A stretch of DNA of 64,000 nt from Alphaproteobacteria bacterium. Lineage in GTDB: Bacteria; Pseudomonadota; Alphaproteobacteria; Micropepsales; Micropepsaceae. Both the position numbers and the translations under genes were made by a program. The stretch spans positions 1 through 64,000 of the forward strand of contig JAFBAL010000005.1 of assembly GCA_019247845.1 (NCBI GenBank), given 5' to 3'. The notes under the pieces were generated by a model. It did no database searches. It was not told where the DNA came from and saw only the letters and a program-made list of their open reading frames with translations. Below are positions 51,215-62,805 of the stretch, piece after piece (the stretch's first letter is position 1; each line of letters opens with the position of its first letter).

Positions 51215-51700
51215 ATGAACGAGAAGCGAGGACGGAAACTGAATCAAACGTATCACTATACCGAGTGCGGTTTGGACAACGTGTACCTCTGCGGCGGCAT
51301 CGAATACGTGAATGGTCCACATGGAAAACAAGTGATCATTCGGGATATAGACGGCCTGCACAAAATCATCGGAAGCATTTTGGTGAACGAGAAGCGGGAT
51401 CTCTCTGGCAAGGAGTTGCGCTTCCTTCGGCACGAAATGCTGATGTCGCAAGCGACGTTGGCCAAACTGCTCGATGTTGCCGATCAGACCGTTCACCGGT
51501 GGGAGGCCGGTAAGACGGAAGTTCCAAAACCCGCCGAAGCGTTGATCAGACTTCTCTTCAATGAGCATCTTGGAAACAACGAGAAGATCAAAGCTTCTTT
51601 GAAGCGCATTGCTGAGCTCGAAGACGTCATAGATCAAAAACGTCTCACCCTGATCGAAGGCAAGCAGGGATGGCAGCTTGAACCCAGAAGGGCGGCATAA
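51215..51700 (+). CDS. HTH antitoxin-type regulator (MqsA/HigA-like) paired with DUF4258
   Basis: A 161-residue DNA-binding protein. The N-terminal part (YHYTECGLDNVYLCGGIEYVN with two cysteines) recalls the zinc-binding N-terminus of MqsA-like antitoxins but has only CX8C, so metal binding is not certain. The C-terminal HTH (ELRFLRHEMLMSQATLAKLLDVADQTVHRWEAGKTEVPKPAEAL) is of the XRE type. ATG at 51215 after GAAGGG. The toxin-first order fits HigBA/MqsRA-like systems. The tail DQKRLTLIEGKQGWQLEPRRAA is unique. Autoregulation is expected at the upstream inverted repeat. Confidence 0.82.
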   Translation: MNEKRGRKLNQTYHYTECGLDNVYLCGGIEYVNGPHGKQVIIRDIDGLHKIIGSILVNEKRDLSGKELRFLRHEMLMSQATLAKLLDVADQTVHRWEAGKTEVPKPAEALIRLLFNEHLGNNEKIKASLKRIAELEDVIDQKRLTLIEGKQGWQLEPRRAA

Positions 51701-51727
51701 TTAAGGGCTGAGCGAAATCGCTGCTGG

Positions 51728-51768
51728 TCTACTCCGCCGCATGCGCCACGACGGGCGCACGGCCGAGC
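51728..51768. repeat. 41-bp direct repeat, right copy (3' end of the amidohydrolase gene)
   Basis: Identical to 50718-50758. It includes the last codons and the stop of the N-formylglutamate amidohydrolase gene (end at 51729). Insertion next to a gene end with that end restored is the pattern of site-specific integration. Confidence 0.9.
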
Positions 51769-52646
51769 ATATCGAGGTCGATCGTGGCGAGATGCGCCAG
51801 CGCCTTGGCGAGCCGCGCGCGCACCGCCGGGAAGGCGCTCGTCAGCTCGATGCGCTCCTCGTCGAGATAGAGCGCGCGGTTCACCTCGATCTGCAGCGCG
51901 TGCACATGCGCCTCGCGCCGTCCATAGAGATGGGTGGTGTAGCCGCCGGCATAGGGCGTGTTGCGCGCGACGCCGAAGCCGCTGGCGGCGAGCGCGGCCT
52001 CGGCGCGTCCGGTGACAAGCGGCGCGGCCGCGGCGCCGTAGCGGTCGCCGAGCACGATGTCGGGGACCGCCGCGGCCGACGGCATCGAATGGCAGTCGAT
52101 GACGATGGCGACGCCGAACCTGCGCCGCGTCTCGTCGACCAGGCGGGCGAGCGCGGCGTGGTAGGGCGCATGCAGCCGCGTCAGCCGCTGCTCGGCATCG
52201 CGCGGGTCCAGCCGCGCGCGATAGATCTCGGCGCCGTCGCGCACGATGCGCGGGATGACGCCCAGCCCCGCCTGCACGCGCGCATTGGGCGGGTCGGTCT
52301 TCACGCCCAGCGCGCCGTCGAACATCGAGACGTCGAGCTCGCTCTGCGCCCGGTTGGCATCCAGGAAGGCGCGCGGGAAGCGGGCAGCGATGAGCGGCGC
52401 GCCCAGCTCGACCACGTCGCCGAACAGCGCATCGGCATAGGCGTCTTCCGAGCGGCGCAGCGCCAGCGGGTCGAGCCGGCTCTTGGCCACGAAACCGGCC
52501 GGATAGAGGCGCCCGGAGTGGGGCGACGCGAAGACGAAGGGGACGCGCTGTTCCAGCGGGCGGTGGATCTTGTACGGGTGGGCATAAAGCGCGGCCAGAA
52601 CCGCGTCGAATCTTTCGTCCGTGTCCGGCCGGAAGGGGCCCGTCAT
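51729..52646 (-). CDS. N-formylglutamate amidohydrolase family protein
   Basis: A 305-residue hydrolase of the FGase family (HutG-like). FVFASPHSGRLYPAGF, LALRRSEDAYADALFGDV and DCHSMPS are the family motifs, with His/Glu/Asp metal or catalytic residues; NTPYAGGYTTHLYG and ALQIEVNRALYLDE are also typical. It cleaves formylglutamate to glutamate in some histidine pathways or other N-formyl compounds; no hut genes are near, so the substrate is uncertain. ATG at 52646; a TTG at 52655 is an alternative. Its 3' end is intact despite the adjacent insertion. Confidence 0.9.
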   Translation of the reverse strand: MTGPFRPDTDERFDAVLAALYAHPYKIHRPLEQRVPFVFASPHSGRLYPAGFVAKSRLDPLALRRSEDAYADALFGDVVELGAPLIAARFPRAFLDANRAQSELDVSMFDGALGVKTDPPNARVQAGLGVIPRIVRDGAEIYRARLDPRDAEQRLTRLHAPYHAALARLVDETRRRFGVAIVIDCHSMPSAAAVPDIVLGDRYGAAAAPLVTGRAEAALAASGFGVARNTPYAGGYTTHLYGRREAHVHALQIEVNRALYLDEERIELTSAFPAVRARLAKALAHLATIDLDMLGRAPVVAHAAE

Positions 52647-52738
52647 GCCTGCCAACGCTTTGAGTCAATCCGCGTCTTAGGGAAGCACCCGGCGCCCAGG
52701 CGATCAAGCAAAACCGCGGCGCCGTGCCACCAATGTCG

Positions 52739-52753
52739 TTAACCGGCATTTAC
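52739..52753. promoter_or_regulatory. CtrA-like box upstream of cpdR
   Basis: TTAA (52739-52742), seven bases, TTAC (52750-52753): one mismatch to TTAA-N7-TTAA, the alphaproteobacterial CtrA consensus. It lies about 45 bases upstream of the cpdR start. Confidence 0.4.
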
Positions 52754-52796
52754 AGATTCGCCTGTTATACGCTCTACTCGAAGCCGGAGCGGGTCC

Positions 52797-53156
52797 ATGG
52801 CGCACATCCTGTTGGCGGAAGACGACGAGTCCTTGCGCAAGTTTCTGGCGCAAGCGCTGGTGCGCGCCGGCCACGAGGTCACCGATTTCGGCGACGGCAG
52901 CGAGGCCTGGGAGTGCCTCAAGGGCTTCCGCTTCGACCTGCTGCTCACCGACATCGTGATGCCCGGCATGGACGGGATCGAGCTCGCCAAGCGCGCCGCC
53001 GAGATGAACGCGGCGCTGAAGATCATGTTCATCACCGGCTTCGCGGCGGTGGCGCTGCATCCCTCGTCGCAGGCGCCCAAGCAGGCCAAGGTGCTGTCGA
53101 AGCCCTTCCACCTTCGCGAGATCGTCGCCGAAGTCGACCGCATGATCGCGGCCTAA
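52797..53156 (+). CDS. cpdR: CpdR-type single-domain response regulator
   Basis: A 119-residue receiver without output domain. Acidic pocket E8-D9-D10, phosphoacceptor D52 in LLLTDIVMPGMDG, Thr in FITGFAAVALHPSS, and Lys in VLSKPFHLREI. Length and the TGFAAVAL...KPFHL form match CpdR, which in Caulobacter controls ClpXP-dependent degradation of CtrA and other factors when unphosphorylated. ATG at 52797. It stands alone; its regulation by CtrA is suggested by the box upstream. Confidence 0.9.
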   Translation: MAHILLAEDDESLRKFLAQALVRAGHEVTDFGDGSEAWECLKGFRFDLLLTDIVMPGMDGIELAKRAAEMNAALKIMFITGFAAVALHPSSQAPKQAKVLSKPFHLREIVAEVDRMIAA

Positions 53157-53240
53157 ATCGCGCCGCGTTTGCAGCAATCGCGCCGTCTTTGCAGCCGTGA
53201 CGCCATATGGCGTCCGCGCCCCGCCCGATTTCCTCGCTAG

Positions 53241-53263
53241 CGTTTTTCCTCTGAGGGAAAACG
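53241..53263 (+). promoter_or_regulatory. Hairpin before the second tonB gene
   Basis: 9-bp stem CGTTTTTCC / GGGAAAACG (one G-T pair) with a TCTGA loop, ending just before the GGGAGG ribosome site of the next gene. Possible translational control. Confidence 0.35.
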
Positions 53264-53273
53264 GGAGGACATC

Positions 53274-53918
53274 ATGAGACAGCCTGTACACGCGATAACG
53301 CATCGAAAGGAGATGACGCCCGAACACGTCGTCGGCATCGGCTTCGTCGCCGTGCTGCACGTGATCGTGGTCTGGGCGATCGTCACGGGGCTCGCGCAGA
53401 AGATCGTGCATGCCGTGGCGCCGAAGGACATCACCATCATCGACATCAAGAAGCCCGACCAGCCGCCGCCGCCGAAGCCGACGATCCCGGACGTCAAGCT
53501 GCCGACGCAGCATACGAGCCTGGTCGCGCCGCCGACGGTCGTCATCCATGACGACGCGCCGGTGTCGCCGCTCGTGGTCGACCGGGGGCCGCCGCAGCAG
53601 CCGGGCGAAACGCGGATCGTCTCGATCGCCGACACCTTCGCGACCGGTGTCGCGGGCACGCATACGATCCCGCCCTATCCGGAACTCGACCGCCGGCTGG
53701 GAAATCAGGGCACGGTGGAGCTCAAGCTGAGCATCTCGCCGCAGGGCATTGTGATGGCGGCCGACGTCGTCAAATCCAGCGGGTTTGCGCGTCTCGACCA
53801 GGCGGCCCAGAGCTGGGTGATCCAGCATTGGAAGTACAAGCCGGCCACCAAGGGCGGGGAGCCGGTTGCCTCCACCACGACCGCCGCGGTGATGTTCAGC
53901 ATAAGGAACGCGGGGTAA
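53274..53918 (+). CDS. TonB-like energy transducer 2
   Basis: A 214-residue TonB family protein with one N-terminal helix (HVVGIGFVAVLHVIVVWAIVTGLA), a Pro-rich linker (QPPPPKPTIPDVKLP) and a C-terminal TonB domain (IPPYPELDRRLGNQGTVELKLSISPQGIVMAADVVKSSGFARLDQAAQSWVIQHWKYKPATKGGEP). It is not accompanied by ExbB or ExbD, so it probably shares those at 37.5-39.3 kb or another set. ATG at 53274 after GGGAGGAC. Confidence 0.9.
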   Translation: MRQPVHAITHRKEMTPEHVVGIGFVAVLHVIVVWAIVTGLAQKIVHAVAPKDITIIDIKKPDQPPPPKPTIPDVKLPTQHTSLVAPPTVVIHDDAPVSPLVVDRGPPQQPGETRIVSIADTFATGVAGTHTIPPYPELDRRLGNQGTVELKLSISPQGIVMAADVVKSSGFARLDQAAQSWVIQHWKYKPATKGGEPVASTTTAAVMFSIRNAG

Positions 53919-53944
53919 TTCCGGCGCCTTGCAACGCCTACCGG

Positions 53945-53966
53945 GGGACGGTATAGCAACCGTCCC
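53945..53966 (+). terminator. Hairpin between tonB-like gene and tRNA
   Basis: 8-bp stem GGGACGGT / ACCGTCCC with an ATAGCA loop; no T-run follows, so termination is uncertain. Confidence 0.3.
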
Positions 53967-53971
53967 TTCGG

Positions 53972-54046
53972 GGGCGCGTAGCTCAGCGGGAGAGCACTAC
54001 CTTGACATGGTAGGGGTCACAGGTTCAATCCCTGTCGCGCCCACCA
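53972..54046 (+). tRNA. tRNA-Val (anticodon GAC)
   Basis: A 75-base cloverleaf. Acceptor GGGCGCG pairs with CGCGCCC, then A and an encoded CCA. The D arm is GCTC..GAGC, the anticodon arm CTACC-TTGACAT-GGTAG (anticodon GAC), and the T arm CAGG-TTCAATC-CCTG. All stems are intact. Confidence 0.95.
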
Positions 54047-54079
54047 TCTAAACGATTGATACCAAAATCGTTTTAGATG
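54045..54079. repeat. Inverted repeat directly after tRNA-Val
   Basis: CATCTAAA-CGAT and ATCG-TTTTAGATG pair over 12-13 bp with one bulge. It starts at the last bases of the tRNA and may be the tRNA terminator (no long T-run) or a processing or attachment structure. The rest of the region to 54431 (about 350 bases) holds no gene that I recognise; it is mixed in composition. Confidence 0.5.
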
Positions 54080-54431
54080 TGAACCGCACAACATGAAAAG
54101 CGTTCGTTCTCCGGGGGAAGCACCGGGGAAGCGCGCGTGGGGGAAAAAGGACCTGCGTTGGTCACCTCCAAAAATTCTGTGGTTACGTGCGTATCGGCGA
54201 TGCCGCCAGACTTCCGGCGGGTTCCGACGCCCGGATGGTCGAGGCGCGAAGGTGTATCTCATGCTCGTGGTGGATAAACGCCTCTCAGGGTAAGCGTGCT
54301 TCCATCATCAATGACATCGACACCCTTATGCTTTTCTTATTTTCCGCGCCGCCAATCCGCATGGAAACTCAACGGCCTTAGTCCCTACGTTCCTTTCGAA
54401 GGCACGCAACGTGTCGGCGAAGGACATCCCT

Positions 54432-55718
54432 ATGGCGAGCATCCTCATATTCGAAGCGGCTTCGCGGCTCGAGCCTGAAAACCACGCCCTCGCAGCCGAT
54501 AGATTGATCCCGACGGAGGATGCGGCCTACAGCTTCTGGCCTGACGTCGCATGCAGCGTGGGTGAGCAATCCGCGAACCCGGCGAACTCCCTGAAGCGGG
54601 TCATCCGCGAGATCGGCTTGATCTGCGCGGTGGTCGGCGTCGCCGTCATTGCGGCCACGTTTGCCGCGCATGCCGATCCGCTGCCCGCGCCCGCCATGAG
54701 CGCGTCTCTCGCGGCCAATGCCGATCCTTACGGCGTTGACCTCGATTGGGCGGGCAAGTGGTCTGTCGGCGGAGCGTTGAGCGGGCTCGCCTACGACCAG
54801 GACAATTCGAACTTCGGCACCCATTCGCAAGCCGATCTCGACAACGGCCAGGTGTGGATCGAGAAGAAGGACGGATGGTGGCAGTTCTACGTCCAGGCCG
54901 GCGCCTATTCGCTGCCGTCGCTCGGGACCGGTTATATCAAGTCGTCGCTGGCGCCGGCGCTGCTCTATGGCGACGTGCCGGTGGCTTACGTCAAGCTCGC
55001 GCCGACGGACGATTTCTCGATTGCTGCCGGCAAGCTGCCGACGCTGATTGGCGCCGAATACGTGTTCACGTTCCAGAACCTGAACATCCAGCGCGGTCTG
55101 CTCTGGAACCAGGAGCCGTCGGTCAGCAACGGCGTCCAGGCAAATTGGTCGCGTGGCCCGCTCTCGCTGTCCGTCTCATGGAACGACGGCTTCTATTCCA
55201 AGCGGTTGGATTGGGTCTCGGCGCTGGCGTCCTACGGCTTCAACGGCGGAAGCGACACCGTGGCAGTCGTCGCCAGCGGCAATCTGGGCCGCAATCCGGA
55301 GAGGCTCGGCTTCGCCACGCCCGTCTTCAACGACGGCGACATCTACAACCTGATCTACACGCACAGCTCCGGTTCGTGGACGATCAGTCCCTATGTCCAA
55401 TACGTCCGCGCTGCCGACGGCTCGGATTCGGCGGCCGCCGCGCTGCTGGTGAACTACGCCTTCGACGATCATTGGAAGCTCGCAGGCCGCATCGAGTATG
55501 TGGGTTCGAACGGCGTGACCAACATCGCTGTTGCCGGCCCCGGGAGCAGCGCCTGGTCGGTCACGCTCACGCCGACCTACCAATACCAAAGAGTCTTCGC
55601 CCGGCTCGAAGGCTCATACCTTGGTGCAAGCGACATCACGCCCGGCTCTGCCTATGGTCCGGCTCTCGACCGCGACAGCCAGGCAAGCGTGTTCTTCGAG
55701 ACCGGAGTGCTGCTCTGA
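54432..55718 (+). CDS. Outer-membrane beta-barrel protein at the head of the kdp operon
   Basis: A 428-residue protein. Residues about 62-85 form a signal-like segment (IREIGLICAVVGVAVIAATFAAHA), followed by a beta-barrel of alternating strands with aromatic girdles (WSVGGALSGLAYDQDNSNFG, WWQFYVQAGAYSLPSLG, LNIQRGLLWNQEPSVSNGVQANW, FETGVLL at the end), of the BBP2/porin-like type. The 60-residue stretch before the signal segment is unusual; a GTG at 54558 would give a normal leader but has no ribosome site, whereas ATG 54432 follows GAAGGA. The stop overlaps the next small gene (TGATG), so it is part of the kdp transcript. A role in potassium entry is inferred only from position. Confidence 0.75.
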   Translation: MASILIFEAASRLEPENHALAADRLIPTEDAAYSFWPDVACSVGEQSANPANSLKRVIREIGLICAVVGVAVIAATFAAHADPLPAPAMSASLAANADPYGVDLDWAGKWSVGGALSGLAYDQDNSNFGTHSQADLDNGQVWIEKKDGWWQFYVQAGAYSLPSLGTGYIKSSLAPALLYGDVPVAYVKLAPTDDFSIAAGKLPTLIGAEYVFTFQNLNIQRGLLWNQEPSVSNGVQANWSRGPLSLSVSWNDGFYSKRLDWVSALASYGFNGGSDTVAVVASGNLGRNPERLGFATPVFNDGDIYNLIYTHSSGSWTISPYVQYVRAADGSDSAAAALLVNYAFDDHWKLAGRIEYVGSNGVTNIAVAGPGSSAWSVTLTPTYQYQRVFARLEGSYLGASDITPGSAYGPALDRDSQASVFFETGVLL

Positions 55719-55801
55719 TGCTCGACATCATCATGCTCGTTGTGGGCATCGCTTTTTTCGCCGTCGCCATTCTCTACCAGTACGGCTGCGAGAGGCTCTG
55801 A
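55718..55801 (+). CDS. 27-residue membrane peptide of the kdp operon
   Basis: A tiny gene with one hydrophobic helix (LDIIMLVVGIAFFAVAILYQ) and a polar tail YGCERL. It overlaps the stop of the barrel gene by one base and is followed after 1 base by kdpF. Similar short proteins ending in CERL or CDRL are found before kdpF in alphaproteobacteria; function is unknown, but it may support Kdp assembly as KdpF does. Confidence 0.75.
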   Translation: MLDIIMLVVGIAFFAVAILYQYGCERL

Positions 55802-55802
55802 T

Positions 55803-55892
55803 ATGTCGCTCGACTATATCCTCGGCGGGATCGTGACCCTGGGCATCCTCGCCTATCTCGTCTTCGCGCTCGTCCGGCCGGAGAAGTTCTGA
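55803..55892 (+). CDS. kdpF: KdpF, small subunit of the K+-transporting ATPase
   Basis: A 29-residue peptide with one helix ([20 protein letters not shown]) and the KdpF ending LVRPEKF. KdpF stabilises the KdpABC complex. Its TGA overlaps the kdpA ATG (TGATG). Confidence 0.88.
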   Translation: MSLDYILGGIVTLGILAYLVFALVRPEKF

Positions 55893-57570
55893 TGACGCTC
55901 AACGGCTGGCTTCAGATCGCGCTGTTCTTCGTCCTGCTGCTGCTGACGGTGAAGCCGCTAGGCCGCTACATGACCGACGTGTTCGAAGGCAAAATCAGGT
56001 TCCTCCTGCCCGTCGAGCGCGCGATATACGGGGTCTGCGGCGTAAGCGAGGACGACGAGCAAAGCTGGATCGGCTATGGCGTCGGCATGCTGCTGTTCAG
56101 TCTCGCGGGGTTTCTCTCGCTCTACGCGCTGATGCGGCTTCAGGCGAGCCTGCCGTTCAACCCGCAGCATTTCCCGGCGGTGGGCGAGCATTTGTCCTTC
56201 AACACCGCGATGAGCTTCGTCACCAACACCAACTGGCAGTCCTATGTGCCCGAGACGACGATGAGCTATCTGGTGCAGATGGCCGGGCTCACCGTACACA
56301 ATTTCGTCTCGGCCGCGACCGGCATCGCGCTGGCGGTGGCGCTGATCCGCGGCTTCGCGCGGCGCTCGGCCCAGACCATCGGCAATTTCTGGGTCGATCT
56401 CACCCGTTGCACGCTCTACGTCCTGCTGCCGATCTCCATTGTGGTCGGACTGTTCTTCGTCTGGCAGGGCGTGCCGCAGAATTTGAGCGCTTATGTCGAC
56501 GCGACGACACTCGAAGGCGCCAAGCAGAGCATCGGCATGGGTCCTGTCGCCTCGCAGGAAGCGATAAAGATGCTCGGCACCAACGGCGGCGGCTTCTTCA
56601 ATGCCAACTCGGCGCATCCGTTCGAGAACCCGAACGCGCTCACCAACCTCGTGCAAATGCTCTTGATCTTCTCGCTCGGCGCGGCGCTGACCAATGTCTT
56701 CGGCCGGATGGTCGGCGACCAGCGCCAAGGCTGGGCGATCTTCGCCGTGATGGCAGTGCTGTTCCTCGCGGGGACGGCCGCGATCTATTGGGCGGAGGCG
56801 GCGGGCAATCCCGCCTTCGACCTCGCGGGCGGCAACATGGAAGGCAAGGAGGTGCGCTTCGGAATAGCGGGATCCGCGCTCTTCGCAGCCATCACGACGG
56901 ATGCGTCCTGCGGCGCCGTGAACGCCATGCATGACAGCTTCACGCCGCTCGGCGGCATGATCCCGATGCTGAACATCCAGCTCGGCGAGATCATCTTCGG
57001 CGGCGTCGGCTCGGGCCTCTACGGCATGCTGCTGTTCGCCATCGTCGCCGTGTTCGTCGCGGGGTTGATGGTCGGGCGCACGCCCGAATATCTCGGCAAG
57101 AAGATCGAGGCGCGCGAGGTCAAGATGGCGATGCTCGCGATCTTGATCCTGCCGCTGTCGATCCTGGGCTTCACGGCGCTGGCGACGGTGCTGCCTGCCG
57201 GCCTTTCCGGGCCGCTCAATGCGGGGCCGCATGGCTTCAGCGAAATCCTCTACGCCTACACGTCCGGCACGGGCAACAACGGCAGCGCCTTCGCGGGCAT
57301 CAGCGCGAACACGCTGTTCTACAACGTGACCATCGGCTTTGCGATGCTGACCGGCCGCTTCCTGATGATCGTGCCGATGCTCGCGGTTGCGGGCTCGCTG
57401 GCGGCGAAGAAGATCGTGCCGCCCTCGGCCGGCACTTTCCCGACGGACGGAGGGCTGTTCGTCGGCCTTCTGATCGGCGTCATCCTGATCATTGGCGGAC
57501 TTACCTTTTTCCCGGCGCTCGCGCTCGGCCCCATCGTCGAGCATTTCGCGATGCTGGCAGGAAAGCTCTC

Positions 57571-57574
<4 letters not shown>
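55892..57574 (+). CDS. kdpA: KdpA, potassium-translocating subunit
   Basis: A 560-residue polytopic membrane protein that holds the K+ selectivity filter. The family motifs [60 protein letters not shown] and [14 protein letters not shown] are the four filter regions. Full length. ATG at 55892 overlaps kdpF; its end overlaps kdpB by ATGA. Works with KdpB, C and F for high-affinity K+ uptake. Confidence 0.97.
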
Positions 57575-59550
<1,976 letters not shown>

Positions 59551-59557
59551 GGACGCC

Positions 59558-60133
59558 ATGCTGAAACAGCTCCGCCCCGCCTTCGTGATGATCGCGATCA
59601 TGACCGTGCTCACCGGGCTCGTCTATCCGCTCGGCATGACCGGCCTCGCGCAGATGCTTTTCCCGCGTCAGGCGAACGGCAGCTTGATCGAGAAGGACGA
59701 CAGGGTCATCGGCTCGGAGTTGATCGGCCAGAACTTTACCAGCGCCAAGTATTTCCACGGCCGCCCCTCCGCCGCCGGCAACGGCTATGACGCGGCCAAC
59801 TCGTCCGGCTCCAATCTGGGTCCGACGAGCAAGAAGCTCATCGACCGCGTCGCCGCCGACACGGCAAAGCTGCACGCCGAGAACCCGAGCGCGCCAATCC
59901 CTATCGACCTGGTCACGACCTCGGCCAGCGGGCTCGATCCCGACATCGCGCCCGAGGCTGCCTACTTCCAGGTCCCGCGGGTCGCCAAGGCGCGGCGTGT
60001 CCCGGATGCGACGGTCCGCGAGCTGGTGGCTGCTCAGGTCGAAGGCCGCGCGTTCGGCATCCTCGGCGAGCCGCGCGTCAACGTGCTCAAGCTCAATCTT
60101 GCGCTGGATGGTGCTACATTGCCCGCGCGATGA
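59558..60133 (+). CDS. kdpC: KdpC, accessory subunit
   Basis: A 191-residue protein with one N-terminal helix ([18 protein letters not shown]) and a periplasmic domain with the KdpC marks [41 protein letters not shown] and [28 protein letters not shown]. It stabilises KdpAB. ATG at 59558, 7 bases after kdpB; its end overlaps kdpD as ATGA. Confidence 0.97.
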   Translation: MLKQLRPAFVMIAIMTVLTGLVYPLGMTGLAQMLFPRQANGSLIEKDDRVIGSELIGQNFTSAKYFHGRPSAAGNGYDAANSSGSNLGPTSKKLIDRVAADTAKLHAENPSAPIPIDLVTTSASGLDPDIAPEAAYFQVPRVAKARRVPDATVRELVAAQVEGRAFGILGEPRVNVLKLNLALDGATLPAR

Positions 60134-62805
60134 TGGACGCACGACCTTCGCCGGAAGCGCTTCTGAAACAGGCCGAGCGAGAGAGCCGCGGCAAGCTCAA
60201 GATATTCCTGGGCGCGGCGCCGGGCGTCGGCAAGACGTTCGAAATGCTGTCCCAGGCGCGCCGCCGCCGTCTCGACGGCGTCGACGTCGCCATCGGCGTG
60301 GTCGAGACGCATGGCCGCATCGAGACCGATGCGCTGACCAAGGGCTTCGACGTCATTCCCAAGAAGCGTTCTCTCTACAAGGGGCGCGTCGTCGCCGAAA
60401 TGGACCTCGACGCCATCTTGACGCGTCGGCCGGGGCTCGTGCTCGTCGACGAGCTCGCCCACACCAACGCCGAAGGCAGCCGCCATCCCAAGCGCTACCA
60501 GGACGTCGAGGAGCTGCTCGCGGCGGGCGTCGACGTCTACACCACGGTCAACATCCAGCACATCGAGAGCCTGAACGACGTCATCGCGCAGATCACCCGC
60601 ATCCATGTGCGCGAGACCGTGCCGGACGAAATCCTCGACAGGGCGTCCGAGATCGAGCTCGTCGACACCACGCCCGACGACCTGCTCGAACGGCTGCGCG
60701 CGGGCAAGATCTACGTCAAGGCGACGGCGGAGCGCGCGCTCAAGCATTTCTTCGCGCCGGGCAATCTGAACGCGCTGCGCGAGCTGGCGCTCCGGCGCAC
60801 GGCGCTGCGTGTCGACCGCGACGTCGGCGAATATACCCAGGCGCGCGCCATCGGCGGACCGGCCGGCGAGCGCATCCTGGTCTGTGTCAACGAGCATCCG
60901 TCCTCGCCGGAACTGGTGCGCCGCGCCAAGCGCATCGCCGACAATTTCAAGGCGCCGTGGATCGCGCTTTATATCGAGGGACCGCGGCACCTCGCGCTCA
61001 CCGAGCCCGAGAAGGACCGTGTCGCCGGCGCCCTGCGCCTGGCGCAGCGGCTGGGGGCGGAGACGGTAACCGTGCCGGGCCGCGGCATCGCGCAAACCGT
61101 CCTCGACCACGCGCGCAAGACCAACGTCACCCAGATCGTCATCGGCAAGTCGGCGCGCTCGCGCTGGTTCGAGCTGGTCAACGGCTCGGTGGTACGCGAG
61201 CTGATGCGCGACAGCGGCGCGATCAGCATCACGGCCGTGATGGCGCAGGGCGATGCGGCGCGCTCCACCCCGGCTGCGATCTCCGCCGGCGGCGACCGGA
61301 TTCCCTGGCAGAGCTATGCGTGGAGCCTGCTCGGCATCGCGGTCACAATCGGCGTCGCCTGGGCTGCCAATGCGGTGCTCGATCTGGCCGCCGGCAGCAT
61401 CGCGATGTTCTTTCTGGTTCCGGTGCTGCTCAGCGCGGTGTCGTTCGGCCTCAGGCCCGCGCTGCTCACCGCCTTCGCCAGCGTCATGGCGTACAATTTC
61501 TTCTTCCTGCCTCCGGTCTACACCTTCACCATCGCCGACCCGAACAACTGGCTTTCGTTCTCCGTGCTGCTGCTGGTGGCGGTGACCGCCGCCAACCTCG
61601 CCGCCCGCGTTCGCGCCCAAGCGAACCTCGCAGCCCAGCGCGCGGCGGTGGCGGGGGAGCTCTATCAGTTCACCGGCAAGCTCGCGGCTATCGCGCGGCT
61701 GGACGACATCCTGTGGGCGGCCGCGTTTCAGATCGCCTCTATGCTCAAGTCGAACGTGGTCATCCTGCTGCCGGACGCGAAGGGACGGCTGGAAATCCGA
61801 ATCGGCTATCCGCCCGAGGACGAGCTCGACGCCCAGGACCTCGCTGCCGCCATGTGGTCGTGGGAGAAGCGCGCGCCCGCGGGCCGCAACGCCGAGACCT
61901 TGCCGGGCGCCAAGCGGCTGTTCCTGCCGATGCGCACCGGCGAGGGCGTGGTCGGCGTCATCGGGCTCCTGGCCCACGATGCGCGGCCTTACGCACCCGA
62001 CGACAAGCGGCTTCTCGATTCGCTGGTCGATCAGACCGCGCTCGCCGTCGAGCGTTCTTTGCTTTCCGAACGTGTTCACGAAGCACAGGTGCGTGCCGAG
62101 GCCGACAAGCTGCGCGTGGCGATGCTGAGCTCGCTGAGCCACGATCTGCGCACGCCCCTCGCCTCGATCCTGGGTGCCGCCACCTCGCTGATTTCGGGCA
62201 AAACGCTCTACGGCGTGAAGGAGACCGACGAGCTCCTCGCCACGATCCGCGACGAAGCCGAACGGCTGGACCGCTTTGTGGGAAACCTGCTCGACATGTC
62301 GCGCCTGGAAGCTGGCGTGCTCGGCGTCAAACCGGAGACAGTCTCCGCCCGCGAAATGGTCGATGCGGCGCTGAAGCGATTGGGCCGCAGGCTTTCCACG
62401 CACCGCGTCGCGGTGGAGGTGCCGGACGATTTGCCGCTCGTCGCGGTCGATCCGCTGCTCCTGGAGCAGGCATTGGTGAACGTGCTCGACAACGCCGGGA
62501 AATATGCACCTGAGGGCAGCACCATCCGGATCGTGGGAATGGCGCACGGACCGAACGTCCTGCTTTGCATCGAGGACGAAGGGCCGGGCATTGCGGAGGA
62601 GGAACTGCCGCACATCTTCGACAAATTCTATCGCGCCAAAGCCGCGGACCGCCGTGTCGCCGGCACCGGGCTCGGCCTTGCCGTCGCGCGCGGGTTCGTG
62701 GAAGCCTTCGGCGGCCGCGTCGAGGCGGCGAACCGAAGCGGCGCTCACGGCGCCGTCCTGACCCTGACACTGCCGCGCGCTGTGGAGCGCAACGATGGCC
62801 TCTAA
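60130..62805 (+). CDS. kdpD: KdpD, sensor histidine kinase for potassium
   Basis: An 891-residue membrane sensor kinase. N-terminal KdpD domain with Walker [10 protein letters not shown] at residues 28-36 and LVDELAHTN, then a USP-like domain ([22 protein letters not shown]), four close membrane helices at about residues 395-490, a GAF region, and the kinase core with phosphoacceptor His671 in [13 protein letters not shown] and the ATP lid ([49 protein letters not shown]). It phosphorylates KdpE when K+ is low. Overlaps kdpE by 11 bases. Confidence 0.96.
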   Translation: MMDARPSPEALLKQAERESRGKLKIFLGAAPGVGKTFEMLSQARRRRLDGVDVAIGVVETHGRIETDALTKGFDVIPKKRSLYKGRVVAEMDLDAILTRRPGLVLVDELAHTNAEGSRHPKRYQDVEELLAAGVDVYTTVNIQHIESLNDVIAQITRIHVRETVPDEILDRASEIELVDTTPDDLLERLRAGKIYVKATAERALKHFFAPGNLNALRELALRRTALRVDRDVGEYTQARAIGGPAGERILVCVNEHPSSPELVRRAKRIADNFKAPWIALYIEGPRHLALTEPEKDRVAGALRLAQRLGAETVTVPGRGIAQTVLDHARKTNVTQIVIGKSARSRWFELVNGSVVRELMRDSGAISITAVMAQGDAARSTPAAISAGGDRIPWQSYAWSLLGIAVTIGVAWAANAVLDLAAGSIAMFFLVPVLLSAVSFGLRPALLTAFASVMAYNFFFLPPVYTFTIADPNNWLSFSVLLLVAVTAANLAARVRAQANLAAQRAAVAGELYQFTGKLAAIARLDDILWAAAFQIASMLKSNVVILLPDAKGRLEIRIGYPPEDELDAQDLAAAMWSWEKRAPAGRNAETLPGAKRLFLPMRTGEGVVGVIGLLAHDARPYAPDDKRLLDSLVDQTALAVERSLLSERVHEAQVRAEADKLRVAMLSSLSHDLRTPLASILGAATSLISGKTLYGVKETDELLATIRDEAERLDRFVGNLLDMSRLEAGVLGVKPETVSAREMVDAALKRLGRRLSTHRVAVEVPDDLPLVAVDPLLLEQALVNVLDNAGKYAPEGSTIRIVGMAHGPNVLLCIEDEGPGIAEEELPHIFDKFYRAKAADRRVAGTGLGLAVARGFVEAFGGRVEAANRSGAHGAVLTLTLPRAVERNDGL

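Noticed and set aside
54017..54262. 81-codon minus-strand frame across tRNA-Val
   Set aside because: Typical tRNA-antisense artefact (its C-terminal WWARQGLNL is antisense tRNA).
55958..57544. 528-codon minus-strand frame opposite kdpA
   Set aside because: Shadow of kdpA; rich in Arg/Asp/His, no motifs.
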